A stretch of DNA of 64,000 nucleotides from Anabaena sp. 4-3 (GCF_001597745.1 NZ_LUHJ01000067.1:62001-126000), one strand, 5' to 3'. Shown: positions 37,292-46,186, counted from the stretch's first letter. Translations and numbers: made by a program. The notes: generated from the sequence alone by a model not told the origin.

Positions 37292-37912
37292 ATGATGTGG
37301 TTTAGCAATTCTTTAGAAAATCAACTCAACCATTGGAACAAAGTTATCAACCAACAACCAGACAACCCTAACGCTTACGTTAGACGAGGGATGGTGAAAT
37401 TTCAGCTAGCTCAAATTGATGAATCTATTCAAGATTTTGACAAAGCCGAACAGTTAGATAATCGGATTAAACCTTATCTTTGGCAACGAGGGTTATCATA
37501 CTATTATGCTGAAAGATTTGCAGAAGGCGCACAACAATTTGAGATAGATTTAACAGTCAACTCTCAAGATGTAGAAGAGACAGTATGGCGTTATCTGTGT
37601 ATGGCGCGGTTGGTGGGTGTAGAAGAGGCGCGAAATTCTCTATTAACAGTGAAGAATGATCCGCGTGAGATAATGCGGTGTGTATATCATTTGTATGCCG
37701 GAGATTGTACCACAGATGATGTTTTAAAAGTGGGAAAATCAGGAGGGGAACGCAGCAATTTTTACGCCCATCTTTATCTAGGATTATATTACGAAGCCGA
37801 GAATAACCAAGAGTTAGCCAAAGATTATCTAGTCAAGGCGGCAGATAATTATAAACTTGATGATTATATGTGGTATTTGGCGCAAGTACATAAAAAATTG
37901 CGAAGTTGGTAA
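37292..37912 (+). CDS. TPR-repeat protein preceding the urease genes
   Basis: A 206-residue soluble protein of tetratricopeptide-type helical repeats: AYVRRGMVKFQLAQIDESIQDFDKAEQLD and YLWQRGLSYYYAERFAEGAQQFEIDL are two clear units, and AHLYLGLYYEAENNQELAKDYLVKAA a third. It ends 49 bases before ureD on the same strand and may be co-transcribed with it. A protein-interaction role is likely; a direct part in urease maturation is only a guess from position. Confidence 0.82.
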   Translation: MMWFSNSLENQLNHWNKVINQQPDNPNAYVRRGMVKFQLAQIDESIQDFDKAEQLDNRIKPYLWQRGLSYYYAERFAEGAQQFEIDLTVNSQDVEETVWRYLCMARLVGVEEARNSLLTVKNDPREIMRCVYHLYAGDCTTDDVLKVGKSGGERSNFYAHLYLGLYYEAENNQELAKDYLVKAADNYKLDDYMWYLAQVHKKLRSW

Positions 37913-37961
37913 TAATTAAAAAACAATCATCATAAATATTTACTCTTATTTACTTTAGATA

Positions 37962-38801
37962 ATGACCGCTAATTTACATACGGAAAAAGGTTGGCATGGC
38001 AAACTAAATTTAGTGTATGCTAATCGCCAGGATGCAACCGAGTTAATTTACAATCACCAGCAAGCACCGCTAAAAGTGCAACGTCCGTTTTATCCAGAAG
38101 GTGAGAAAGTCTGTCATAGTGTGATTTTACACACGGCTGGGGGAGTAGTGGGAGGCGATCGCCTGTCTACTAACATCCACCTCCAACCCCATACCCACGC
38201 CTTAATCACCACAGCCGCCGCCGGGAAAATATACCGTAGTAATGGCTTCCAGGCGAAACAAACCATAGATATACAAATAGATGCAGGTGCTTGTTTAGAA
38301 TGGCTACCGCAAGAAACAATATTATTTAACGGTGCAAATTATCGGCAAGATTTACGGGTAGAATTAGCAACCGGAGCGAATTTTATAGGCTGGGAAATTA
38401 CCAGATTTGGACGCAGTGCTAGAGGAGAGAAATTTTTACAAGGAGAATGGCGATCGCACACCGAAATTTGGCAACAAGACGCACCCCTATGGATAGATCG
38501 CCAATACCTACCCGGTAACGAAACCGTTTTTCATAGTTCTCACGGCTTATCATCTCAACCAATAGCGGGTAACTTCCTATACGTAGGTAGTCAAGTTTCC
38601 ACAGAAACCATCGAAAAGTCACGTAACCTATGGCTAGGTATAGGAGAAACTGGAGTTACCCGCTTAGAAAATGGATTTTTATGTCGATATCGTGGTAATT
38701 CCACATCAGAGGTGAGAAACTGGTTTACAACCGTGTGGCAAATGCTACGAGTTGATAATTTCCGTCGTAGTCATTGCATACCCAGAGTGTGGCAAGTGTA
38801 A
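37962..38801 (+). CDS. ureD: Urease accessory protein UreD
   Basis: A 279-residue scaffold protein that binds apo-urease and recruits UreF-UreG for nickel delivery and lysine carbamylation. Family motifs: FYPEGEKVCHSVILHTAGGVVGGDRL, ALITTAAAGKIYRSNG, LEWLPQETILFNGANY and GWEITRFGRSARGE. Length is normal. It starts the urease operon ureD-ureA-ureB here; ureE, ureF and ureG are not in the window. Confidence 0.95.
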   Translation: MTANLHTEKGWHGKLNLVYANRQDATELIYNHQQAPLKVQRPFYPEGEKVCHSVILHTAGGVVGGDRLSTNIHLQPHTHALITTAAAGKIYRSNGFQAKQTIDIQIDAGACLEWLPQETILFNGANYRQDLRVELATGANFIGWEITRFGRSARGEKFLQGEWRSHTEIWQQDAPLWIDRQYLPGNETVFHSSHGLSSQPIAGNFLYVGSQVSTETIEKSRNLWLGIGETGVTRLENGFLCRYRGNSTSEVRNWFTTVWQMLRVDNFRRSHCIPRVWQV

Positions 38802-38825
38802 GCAAACGCAAAGGAGGAAAACAGA

Positions 38826-39128
38826 ATGCAACTCACGCCACAAGAAAAAGATAAACTATTAATTTTTACAGCCGCCTTATTAGCAGAAAGGCGGAAAGAT
38901 AGAGGCTTAAAACTAAATTATCCCGAAGCAGTGGCTTATATTTCTGCTGCAATTTTAGAAGGTGCGAGAGATGGACGCACCGTAGCAGATTTGATGAGTT
39001 ATGGCACAACCTTATTAACCAAAGATGATGTCATGGAAGGCGTAGCGGAAATGGTGCATGAAGTCCAGATAGAAGCAACCTTTCCTGATGGGACAAAATT
39101 AGTCACAGTACATAATCCAATTCGTTAA
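38826..39128 (+). CDS. ureA: Urease gamma subunit
   Basis: A 100-residue structural subunit of urease, which hydrolyses urea to ammonia and carbamate. It begins with [33 protein letters not shown] and continues with the conserved GRTVADLM and [22 protein letters not shown] end. A strong AAGGAGG Shine-Dalgarno (38811-38817) confirms the start. It is 24 bases after ureD and 10 before ureB. Confidence 0.97.
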   Translation: MQLTPQEKDKLLIFTAALLAERRKDRGLKLNYPEAVAYISAAILEGARDGRTVADLMSYGTTLLTKDDVMEGVAEMVHEVQIEATFPDGTKLVTVHNPIR

Positions 39129-39138
39129 ATTTAAAATT

Positions 39139-39447
39139 ATGATTCCAGGGGAAATAATTACACCAGATGGTGAAATAGAATTAAACGCAGGTCGTCCAAC
39201 TGTGAAATTAATAGTAGCAAATACAGGAGATAGACCGATTCAAGTCGGTTCACATTTTCATTTTTATGAAGTGAATAACGCCCTGAATTTTGATAGAGAA
39301 CAAGCGTTAGGAATGCGGTTAGATATTCCAGCCGGGACAGCAGTTAGGTTTGAACCGGGGGATGAAAAGGAGGTTACTTTAGTACCTTTAGTTGGTAGTC
39401 GTCAGGTTTATGGATTTAATGGCAAGGTTAATGGAGTATTATTTTAA
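39139..39447 (+). CDS. ureB: Urease beta subunit
   Basis: A 102-residue structural subunit. It starts [19 protein letters not shown] and keeps the signature [19 protein letters not shown] and the [15 protein letters not shown] region. Length is typical. Its stop codon (39445-39447) overlaps the left inverted repeat of the GxxExxY cassette, so ureC lies 495 bases away instead of adjacent. Confidence 0.97.
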   Translation: MIPGEIITPDGEIELNAGRPTVKLIVANTGDRPIQVGSHFHFYEVNNALNFDREQALGMRLDIPAGTAVRFEPGDEKEVTLVPLVGSRQVYGFNGKVNGVLF

Positions 39448-39906
39448 CGCAAAGGGGCGCGGAGGTAAACGCAGAGGTACGCGGAGTTAGAGGTTATTGG
39501 CTACGCGTTTGATACCTTCTTTGAGGTGGAGGACGTTAAAGTTGAGGAGGAGTCCGAGTTTACAGTGGGTGAGTTTGAGGTAAGTGAGAAGTTGTACTGA
39601 GTGAATGGGTTGGAGAGATTCCACAGATTTGACTTCAATAATTACTTTATTTTCGACAATCAAATCCAAGCGATAAACACAATCCAATTGTACCTGCTGA
39701 TACACCAGAGGTAAAGAAACTTGTCTCCCAACCTGAAACCCCTGCTGCCGCAACTCATAATCTAAACACTCCTCATAAGCCGACTCCAACAACCCAGGCC
39801 CTAAAGCCGTATGCACCCTCATCCCACACCCAATAATCATCCTACTCAAATCATTCTCATCCATACTTTGCGCCCCTTTGCGTTTCCCTCCGCGCCCCTT
39901 TGCGTT
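39446..39906. mobile_element. 461-bp cassette with 20-bp perfect inverted ends carrying a GxxExxY gene
   Basis: The left arm (39446-39465, AACGCAAAGGGGCGCGGAGG) is the exact reverse complement of the right arm (39887-39906). They enclose one complete gene and little else, and they separate ureB from ureC. Just inside the right arm a second copy of TTTGCG-CCCC words occurs. Related words without the gene are seen at 44841-44881 and 60274-60356. The arrangement suggests a mobilised gene cassette or paired REP-like elements around a passenger gene. Confidence 0.6.
39487..39864 (-). CDS. GxxExxY protein (PD-(D/E)xK-related)
   Basis: A protein of about 125 residues of the GxxExxY family: the name motif is seen in LGPGLLESAYEECL. 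RQVSLPLVYQQVQLDCVYRLDLIVENKVIIEVKSV carries the D-x(n)-E-x-K pattern of the PD-(D/E)xK nuclease fold, and LLTYLKLTHCKLGLLLNFN follows. The catalytic-looking residues are intact, but activity in this family is not proven. ATG 39864 (MDENDLSRMI) is preferred; a longer frame to 39933 would begin inside the flanking repeat. It is transcribed against the urease genes and lies inside 20-bp inverted repeats. Confidence 0.88.
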   Translation of the reverse strand: MDENDLSRMIIGCGMRVHTALGPGLLESAYEECLDYELRQQGFQVGRQVSLPLVYQQVQLDCVYRLDLIVENKVIIEVKSVESLQPIHSVQLLTYLKLTHCKLGLLLNFNVLHLKEGIKRVANNL

Positions 39907-39942
39907 TAAACACAATTCTATCCTCACTCCCAAAACTATAAT

Positions 39943-41649
39943 ATGCCCTACGAAATGTCAAGACGCGCCTACGCGGAAACCTATGGCCCCACAGTAGGCG
40001 ATCGCATCCGACTAGCCGACACAGAACTATTCATAGAAGTAGAACAAGACTTCACCACCTACGGCGACGAAGTAAAATTCGGTGGTGGGAAAGTCATCCG
40101 TGATGGCATGGGACAATCCCCCATATCTAACGCTGATGGTGCAGTAGATTTAGTAATTACTAATGCTTTAATTCTCGATTGGTGGGGAATTGTCAAAGCA
40201 GATATCGGCATTAAAGACGGTAAAATATTCAAAATCGGGAAAGCTGGTAATCCTTATATTCAAGACAATATAGATATTATTATCGGCCCTGGAACAGAAG
40301 CCTTAGCCGGGGAAGGAATGATTCTGACGGCTGGTGGTATTGATAGCCATATTCATTTTATCTGTCCCCAACAAATTGAAGTTGCGATCGCCTCTGGAAT
40401 TACTACTATGATTGGCGGTGGTACAGGGCCAGCCACAGGTACAAATGCTACTACCTGCACCCCTGGCCCCTGGAATATCTACCGAATGTTACAAGCGGCT
40501 GATGCTTTCCCGATGAATTTAGGCTTTTTGGGCAAAGGAAACGCCAGCCAACCCCAAGGCTTAGTAGAACAAGTTTTAGCTGGTGTAATTGGGTTGAAGC
40601 TACATGAAGACTGGGGGACTACTCCCGCCGCCATTGATACCTGTCTGAGTGTTGCTGATGACTATGATATTCAAGTAGCGATTCATACCGACACCCTCAA
40701 CGAAGCCGGTTTTGTCGAAGATACCATCGCCGCCTTTAAAAATCGCGTCATCCACACCTACCACACCGAAGGCGCAGGTGGGGGACACGCACCAGACATT
40801 ATCAAAGTCTGCGGTGAAGCGAATGTTCTCCCATCTTCTACTAATCCTACCCGTCCTTACACCGTCAACACCCTAGACGAACACCTAGATATGTTGATGG
40901 TATGTCATCACCTCGACCCCAGCATCCCCGAAGATGTCGCCTTTGCTGAATCTCGCATCCGTCGGGAAACTATCGCCGCCGAAGATATTCTCCACGACTT
41001 AGGCGCGTTTAGTATAATTTCCTCCGATTCCCAAGCAATGGGGCGAGTAGGAGAAGTAATAATTCGTACTTGGCAGACAGCCCATAAAATGAAAGTACAA
41101 CGGGGAAGTCTTGCTGGAGATGGTCTGGCGGATAATTTGCGAGCTAAAAGATATGTGTCTAAATACACAATTAACCCAGCAATTACACATGGTATTGCTG
41201 AGTATGTGGGTTCTGTCGAGGAAGGTAAACTTGCAGATTTATGCTTGTGGCGACCAGCATTTTTTGGTGTGAAACCAGAGATAGTGATTAAAGGTGGAAT
41301 GATAGCATGGTCACAAATGGGAGACGCTAACGCCAGTATTCCCACACCCCAACCTGTGTATATGCGTCCGATGTTTGGCAGTTTTGCCGGTGCGAAACAC
41401 GCCACATCTTTAACGTTTTTGTCTCAAGCTGCAATAGAAAGAGAAATTCCTAGCCAGTTGGGTTTGAAAAAATCAGCCGTTGCAGTTTCCGGTATACGTC
41501 AATTAACTAAACGAGATATGAAGTTAAATGATGCTTTACCGCATATAGAAGTAGATCCTGAAACTTATCAAGTCAAAGCCGATGGGGAATTGTTGACTTG
41601 TGAACCCGCTACAGTTTTACCAATGGCGCAAAGATACTTTTTGTTTTAG
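39943..41649 (+). CDS. ureC: Urease alpha (catalytic) subunit
   Basis: A 568-residue catalytic subunit. Nickel ligands are visible: HIHF, the carbamylated lysine in [21 protein letters not shown] and the aspartate later in the chain. The active-site flap segment [25 protein letters not shown] holds the mobile-loop histidine region. [13 protein letters not shown] is present too. It is separated from ureB by the oppositely oriented GxxExxY gene, so it needs either read-through from ureB or its own promoter in the 36 bases between the cassette arm and the ATG. Confidence 0.98.
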   Translation: MPYEMSRRAYAETYGPTVGDRIRLADTELFIEVEQDFTTYGDEVKFGGGKVIRDGMGQSPISNADGAVDLVITNALILDWWGIVKADIGIKDGKIFKIGKAGNPYIQDNIDIIIGPGTEALAGEGMILTAGGIDSHIHFICPQQIEVAIASGITTMIGGGTGPATGTNATTCTPGPWNIYRMLQAADAFPMNLGFLGKGNASQPQGLVEQVLAGVIGLKLHEDWGTTPAAIDTCLSVADDYDIQVAIHTDTLNEAGFVEDTIAAFKNRVIHTYHTEGAGGGHAPDIIKVCGEANVLPSSTNPTRPYTVNTLDEHLDMLMVCHHLDPSIPEDVAFAESRIRRETIAAEDILHDLGAFSIISSDSQAMGRVGEVIIRTWQTAHKMKVQRGSLAGDGLADNLRAKRYVSKYTINPAITHGIAEYVGSVEEGKLADLCLWRPAFFGVKPEIVIKGGMIAWSQMGDANASIPTPQPVYMRPMFGSFAGAKHATSLTFLSQAAIEREIPSQLGLKKSAVAVSGIRQLTKRDMKLNDALPHIEVDPETYQVKADGELLTCEPATVLPMAQRYFLF

Positions 41650-41660
41650 TCTGGTTTGTA

Positions 41661-41722
41661 GTAGGGGTGGGTTGACAGATATGATTAATGATCAACAAGG
41701 ATATGAGTGAACCCGCCCCTAC
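41661..41722. mobile_element. 62-bp MITE-like element, GTAGGGGxGGGTT-type ends (copy 2)
   Basis: GTAGGGGTGGGTT (41661-41673) and AACCCGCCCCTAC (41710-41722) are inverted with one mismatch. The same ends and length occur at 31913-31975. It begins 11 bases after the ureC stop. It abuts and probably truncates the gene remnant that follows. Confidence 0.78.
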
Positions 41723-41723
41723 T

Positions 41724-42014
41724 TTAGCACTGAGTTTTAAAACGGAAGTCAGGAGTTACGAGGAGGTACAGAGAATGCGGTACGTCACCAGTATTGAACG
41801 CCTAGCAAAAGAAGAAGGAATTGTTGAAACTGCTAGAGAAAGTGTCCTTGAGGTGTTAGAAACAAGATTTGGATAAGTACCAACTTCTATTGTTGAAGCC
41901 ATCAATGGCATTAATCAGCCATCCTTGCTGAAGACACTACTTAAAAGTGCGATCGCTATTCCCTCAACTACAGAATTTCAACACCTATTAGATAATCTCA
42001 CGTCTGGAGAATAA
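41724..42014 (+). pseudogene. C-terminal remnant of an Rpn/PD-(D/E)xK-type (DUF4351-like) protein
   Basis: After the MITE-like element the frame reads SFKTEVRSYEEVQRMRYVTS and continues IERLAKEEGIVETARESVLEVLETRFG. It is then broken by one TAA at 41874-41876, but continues in the same frame for 45 more codons (VPTSIVEAINGINQPSLLKTLL ... DNLTSGE) to a TAA at 42012-42014. This resembles the C-terminus of the Rpn/putative-transposase nuclease proteins common in Nostoc. The N-terminal nuclease part is missing. It is most likely a decayed fragment cut by the element. Confidence 0.6.
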
Positions 42015-42198
42015 GCGATCGCTATGATCTCCACCGTAAAACTTTACAAATATTTAGATAATATGGCTTGACATCTCAAGATTAATTAAAAATTCAATTG
42101 CCAGATTGTGTATAGAGGGATATCCTACTCTACGGGAGATACTGTTGCACTCACACGCTCCCGGAAAAGCTTAGTTATAAAATATACCTCCGTATCAC
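42015..42198. other. Gap before the response-regulator kinase
   Basis: A 184-base region with one HIP1 site and the promoter of the following gene; nothing else is visible. Confidence 0.3.
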
Positions 42199-43344
42199 AT
42201 GAGTTTACAAACTTCTCACTCTGGCAACATTCTCGTGGTTGACGACTCTCCAGATAATGTTTTCCTCATTCAAACCATTTTGGAAGGAGAAGGTTACACG
42301 GTTTACACCGCAGAGAATGGCTTTTTAGCACTAGAGCAACTACAAGCATATCCCTGCGATTTGGTGTTACTGGATTTAATGATGCCAGGAATGGATGGTT
42401 ATGAAGTAACTCGGCGCATTCGTGGGGAGATGCAACTACAGCAATATATCCCGATTCTGCTAATTACTGCCCATGATGCTCCAAATGTAGCACAGGGGTT
42501 AGACTTAGGTGCTGATGATTTTATCCGCAAACCTGTGACAATGGATGAATTACTGGCGCGGGTGCGATCGCTTTTACGTTTAAAGTTCATTATGGATGAA
42601 CGTGATGAAATAGCCCGTCAGCGTGAAGATTTTGTCTCGCGTCTCACCCATGACTTACGTACTCCCCTGGTAGCGGCTGATAGGATGCTGTCACTACTTC
42701 AGCAAGGTGCTTTGGGAGATTTATCACCCCAAATGCAGGAAGTCATCACTATCATGGCACGCAGCAATATCAACCTGCTAACTATGGTGAATACCTTATT
42801 AGAAGTTTATCGCTTTGAAGCCGGGCGGAAAACCTTAGCGTTTCAACCTGTGAATATAAACCAATTATTACATGAAGTAGTTGGGGAACTCTCACCCCTA
42901 GCCCAAGCAAAAAGCCTACCGATTCATCTAGATTGTGGCGAACCATCAAACACCAGCATTGTAACAGGCGATCGCTTAGAATTACATCGTCTGTTTACTA
43001 ATCTGATCAGTAACGCCATCAAATTTACTGAATCCGGCTCAGTTAATATCCGTTGCCAAAATCAGATTTTGAATCAACAGAAACACAATCCTGAGTCTAA
43101 TTTCCCTGACAATATTGGCGAATACATCACTGTGGAAATAGCAGATACAGGCGCAGGTATTCCCCCAGAAGAACAAGCAACTTTATTTGAAAGATTCCGT
43201 CAAGGTAATCATAAAATTTCTGGCAGTGGTTTAGGGCTTTACCTATCACGTCGCATAGTCGAAGCCCATCAAGGAAATATTCAAGTAAATTCTGAATTAG
43301 GTAAAGGTAGTGTATTTACTGTTAGCTTACCTCTCCAAAAGTAA
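42199..43344 (+). CDS. Response-regulator/histidine-kinase hybrid protein
   Basis: A 381-residue cytosolic two-component protein with the receiver first: ILVVDDSPDNVFLIQTIL, phospho-acceptor Asp in LVLLDLMMPGMDGYE (about D57), and conserved Lys in FIRKPVTMDELLARVR. A HisKA dimerisation helix follows, with phospho-His in SRLTHDLRTPLVAADRM (about H150). The ATPase domain has RLFTNLISNAIKF (N box), VEIADTGAGIPPEEQ (G1) and SGSGLGLYLSRRIVEAHQG (G2). There is no membrane segment, so input probably comes by phosphotransfer to the receiver. The partner kinase is unknown. Confidence 0.93.
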   Translation: MSLQTSHSGNILVVDDSPDNVFLIQTILEGEGYTVYTAENGFLALEQLQAYPCDLVLLDLMMPGMDGYEVTRRIRGEMQLQQYIPILLITAHDAPNVAQGLDLGADDFIRKPVTMDELLARVRSLLRLKFIMDERDEIARQREDFVSRLTHDLRTPLVAADRMLSLLQQGALGDLSPQMQEVITIMARSNINLLTMVNTLLEVYRFEAGRKTLAFQPVNINQLLHEVVGELSPLAQAKSLPIHLDCGEPSNTSIVTGDRLELHRLFTNLISNAIKFTESGSVNIRCQNQILNQQKHNPESNFPDNIGEYITVEIADTGAGIPPEEQATLFERFRQGNHKISGSGLGLYLSRRIVEAHQGNIQVNSELGKGSVFTVSLPLQK

Positions 43345-43452
43345 ATGAGATGATTTACTGATGATTTATCTAAACCTCATCTTTTAGTGTAGATTATAAA
43401 TATTATTTTTAACTTTTTCTCAGCTTAAAACAAATTCTGCATGAGGATAAAT

Positions 43453-44835
43453 ATGTTGACAGGAGAATTGTCCAAAATTCAGGATATCATTGCCAAACAG
43501 CGCAAATTTTTTCAGACAGGTAAAACCAAAGAAATTGCTTTTCGGCTAGAACAGTTAAAGATGCTCAAGCAATTAGTGCTTGAGAATGAATCAGCAATCA
43601 TACAAGCACTAAATCAAGATTTACATAAACCTGAATTTGAAACTTATGCTACAGAAATTGGGGGAATAAAAGAAATTAATTATGCGATAAAAAATCTTAA
43701 ATCTTGGACTCAACCCAAAAAAGCCCCAGTTCCCGCCGATTTTTTCACTTACTCAGCCCGAATTTATCCAGAACCACTCGGAGTTATTTTAATTATTGGC
43801 CCTTGGAATTATCCATTTAACTTAATTATCTCACCATTAGTAGGAGCAATAGCCGCCGGAAATTGTGCTATAATAAAACCCTCAGAACTAGCCCCTCATA
43901 CGTCTAAATTATTAGCCGAGCTTATTAGTAAATATTTCCCCAGTGAATATATTGCCGTAGTAGAGGGAGGGGTAGAAACTAGCCAACAACTACTACAAGA
44001 AAAATTTGATCATATCTTCTTTACTGGTGGTACAGCCATCGGTAAAATAGTCATGGAAGCGGCGGCAAAACATTTGACACCAGTTACCCTAGAGTTAGGT
44101 GGTAAAAGCCCCTGTATAGTAGATACTGAGATTAACCTCGAACATACAGCCAGACGTATTACTTGGGGAAAATTCATTAATGCTGGACAAACTTGTGTTG
44201 CACCTGACTATCTGTTAGTGAATCGAAAAATCAAACCAGATTTAATAACAGCATTGCGAAAAACCATCAAAGAATTTTATGGTGATAACCCAGCGAACAG
44301 TCCAGATTTTGCCAGAATTATCAATCAAAAACACTTTACACGCCTATCTCAACTAATCAAACATGGCGAAATTATCATAGGTGGAGACATCAACCCCGAA
44401 GAACGTTATATAGCACCGACAATAATTGATCGTGTCTCCTTAACAGATCCCATCATGCAAGAAGAGATTTTCGGGCCGATTTTACCTATAATTGAATACA
44501 CAGATATTCAAGAAGCGATCGCCTTAATCAATTCTCAACCAAAACCCCTAGCCTTATACCTATTTTCCCACAACAAAAACTTGCAACAGAGCATCTTAAA
44601 AGAAACCTCATCAGGTGGCGTATGTCTCAACGACACAATCATGCAAGTAGGCATTTCATCTCTACCATTTGGTGGCGTAGGTAATAGCGGTATTGGTAGC
44701 TATCATGGTAAAGCCAGTTTTGACACCTTTTCACATTACAAAAGCGTCTTAAAAAACACCTTCTGGCTAGACTTAAATTGGCGTTACGCTCCTTACAAAG
44801 ACAAATTATCCTTACTCAAACGCATTATCAAATAA
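43453..44835 (+). CDS. Aldehyde dehydrogenase (class 3-like, fatty-aldehyde type)
   Basis: An NAD(P)-dependent aldehyde dehydrogenase of about 460 residues, short like class 3 enzymes. Conserved pieces: GVILIIGPWNYPFNLIISPLVGAIAAGN (cofactor side), FTGGTAIGKIVMEAAAKHLTPVTLELGGKSPCIV with the catalytic Glu, and catalytic Cys in GKFINAGQTCVAPDY. EEIFGPILPII and PFGGVGNSGIGSYHG follow. Similar cyanobacterial enzymes oxidise fatty aldehydes, but the substrate is not fixed by sequence. ATG 43453 has a GAGGA ribosome-binding site at suitable distance and is preferred over ATG 43441. Confidence 0.92.
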   Translation: MLTGELSKIQDIIAKQRKFFQTGKTKEIAFRLEQLKMLKQLVLENESAIIQALNQDLHKPEFETYATEIGGIKEINYAIKNLKSWTQPKKAPVPADFFTYSARIYPEPLGVILIIGPWNYPFNLIISPLVGAIAAGNCAIIKPSELAPHTSKLLAELISKYFPSEYIAVVEGGVETSQQLLQEKFDHIFFTGGTAIGKIVMEAAAKHLTPVTLELGGKSPCIVDTEINLEHTARRITWGKFINAGQTCVAPDYLLVNRKIKPDLITALRKTIKEFYGDNPANSPDFARIINQKHFTRLSQLIKHGEIIIGGDINPEERYIAPTIIDRVSLTDPIMQEEIFGPILPIIEYTDIQEAIALINSQPKPLALYLFSHNKNLQQSILKETSSGGVCLNDTIMQVGISSLPFGGVGNSGIGSYHGKASFDTFSHYKSVLKNTFWLDLNWRYAPYKDKLSLLKRIIK

Positions 44836-44840
44836 CAAAA

Positions 44841-44881
44841 CTCCGCGTTCCTCCGCGTAAACCTCCGCGTACCTCCGCGTT
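44841..44881. repeat. CTCCGCGT tandem repeat (solo cassette-end relative)
   Basis: Four CTCCGCGT words in a row separated by 2-5 bases, between convergent genes. They resemble the arms and inner margin of the GxxExxY cassette at 39446-39906, but no such gene is present here. Confidence 0.7.
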
Positions 44882-44955
44882 CACAAAACTCAACCCCAAC
44901 TTGATAGTGCATTACGGCTAATTCTGACATCACCGTAACACACCACTACTCTCAA

Positions 44956-45549
44956 TCACCAACTATATCGTTGTTCCGCCCAAGGTTCACCACGACGATG
45001 ATAACCATTGCGTTCCCAAAAACCCAACTCTTCCCGTTCCAGAAACTCTAAACCATTAATCCACTTAGCACTTTTCCAAGCGTAGAGATGAGGAACAACT
45101 AACCGCATCGGCCCCCCGTGTTCCGTGGGTAGGGGTTCACCATATAATTGAAAAGCGAAAAAATTGTCTTCCCTAACAAAATCCTTCATGGCAATATTAG
45201 TAGTGTAACCCCCATAGCAATGTTCCATAACATGGGCTGCTTTGGGTTCTACCTCAATCAGATTCATCAAATCTGTGACTTTAATTCCAGTCCATTTGAC
45301 ATCGAGTTTAGACCAACGGGTGACACAGTGAAAATCTGCTGTAAATTCGTGTTGAGGTAGTGACATAAAATCAGACCATGTAAACACAGCAGGTTTTGCC
45401 AAACCCCAAACCCGAAACTCCCATTCTTCTATACTGACTTGGGGAGCAGTACCGTAAGTTAAAACGGGGAACCCGTTAGCTAAGTGCTGCCCTGGGGGAA
45501 CGCGATCGCGATTTTCCTGACTTGGTTTTTGAAAAAATTTTCCTAGCAT
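44956..45549 (-). CDS. Sulfite-oxidase-like molybdopterin oxidoreductase
   Basis: A 197-residue protein with the molybdopterin-binding sulfite-oxidase fold (MsrP/YedY catalytic-subunit type). The Mo-coordinating cysteine is in FHCVTRWS, preceded by the GLAKPAVFTWSDF strand, and the cofactor-binding GYTTN, PLPTEHGGPMRLVVPHLYAWKSAKW and ERNGYH segments follow. It is short, with no Tat signal peptide and no haem domain, so it is probably cytosolic. The substrate could be sulfite or an oxidised sulfur compound; this is not decidable here. Confidence 0.9.
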   Translation of the reverse strand: MLGKFFQKPSQENRDRVPPGQHLANGFPVLTYGTAPQVSIEEWEFRVWGLAKPAVFTWSDFMSLPQHEFTADFHCVTRWSKLDVKWTGIKVTDLMNLIEVEPKAAHVMEHCYGGYTTNIAMKDFVREDNFFAFQLYGEPLPTEHGGPMRLVVPHLYAWKSAKWINGLEFLEREELGFWERNGYHRRGEPWAEQRYSW

Positions 45550-45678
45550 ATCCGCTAAAAAATCTCTCTTTTCAACAGTTTTGTTGCCTAATCACCAACT
45601 CTGAGCGTCCACACTCCACCCAGAAATCAGCAAAATATTAAGTTTGATAAATTATTTTATCCTCAGTTACGGGTAAGT

Positions 45679-45727
45679 GGTAATGGGTAATAGGTTGAGC
45701 CAATTACTCATTACCAATTTTTTCTCA
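45679..45727 (+). terminator. Terminator-like hairpin on the plus strand with no gene upstream
   Basis: GGTAATG...CATTACC with inner GTAAT/ATTAC and GG/CC pairs forms a long stem with small mismatches and a 4-base loop. It is followed by AATTTTTTCTC on the plus strand. No annotated plus-strand gene ends here, so it may end an unannotated transcript, or it may only be an STRR-derived repeat (GGTAATGGGTAAT). Confidence 0.35.
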
Positions 45728-45825
45728 TCCCGATTAGCTTTGGTGAACTATCTGTAATTCATAATCCTTTAAAGAAGCTGGGGAATAGGTGATGACATAA
45801 TAGGGAGAAGTTTGTTAATCCTGTT

Positions 45826-45859
45826 GCGGCTAACCACATAATGCGGTGGTTATCGCCGC
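45826..45859 (-). terminator. Hairpin downstream of rpmF
   Basis: GCGGCTAACCAC and GTGGTTA-T-CGCCGC pair over 12 bases with one bulge. It starts 40 bases beyond the rpmF stop (minus strand). There is no T-run, so it may protect the 3' end or act in a factor-dependent way. Confidence 0.45.
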
Positions 45860-45898
45860 TCAAAACTTCCCATTTATGTTTATCCCTCTGGGAAATGA

Positions 45899-46072
45899 TT
45901 ATTCTTCTTCGTCCTCTTCTTCAGCAGAAGGATAGACAAATGTAGAGCGTCCAGTCAAAATTGATTTGCCCAAGGACAGAGCTTTTTGAGCTTCAACAGC
46001 AGCTTTGCGTCTCCAGGTAGCTCGACGTTTATCGCGTTTAGATTTAGAGGTTTTCTTCTTAGGAACAGCCAT
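45899..46072 (-). CDS. rpmF: 50S ribosomal protein L32
   Basis: A 57-residue ribosomal protein of the large subunit. It starts [20 protein letters not shown], the standard L32 N-terminus, followed by [20 protein letters not shown]. The zinc-binding Cys pairs found in some L32 proteins are missing, as usual in cyanobacteria, and the tail is acidic (EEEDEEE). ATG 46072 is chosen because it gives the family start; the frame is open nine codons further up. Confidence 0.95.
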   Translation of the reverse strand: MAVPKKKTSKSKRDKRRATWRRKAAVEAQKALSLGKSILTGRSTFVYPSAEEEDEEE

Positions 46073-46186
46073 GATAGCCGATATCGTAATTCTTGACAAC
46101 CTTTCTATTCTAAGCGATCAAATGCCTAAGTCAAAAATAAAAAGTTGAAGGGTTTGGGAATGAGGCTGATGGCATGAGACATATAT

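Larger units (their letters stand above)
45550..45898. other. Intergenic region between rpmF and the molybdoenzyme gene
   Basis: No gene. It contains two hairpins, at 45679-45727 and 45826-45859, listed separately. Confidence 0.45.

Noticed and set aside
41688-41876. 62-codon frame as an intact small gene
   Set aside because: Its ATG lies inside the MITE-like element and the homologous-looking frame continues past its stop codon, so it is better read as part of a pseudogene.
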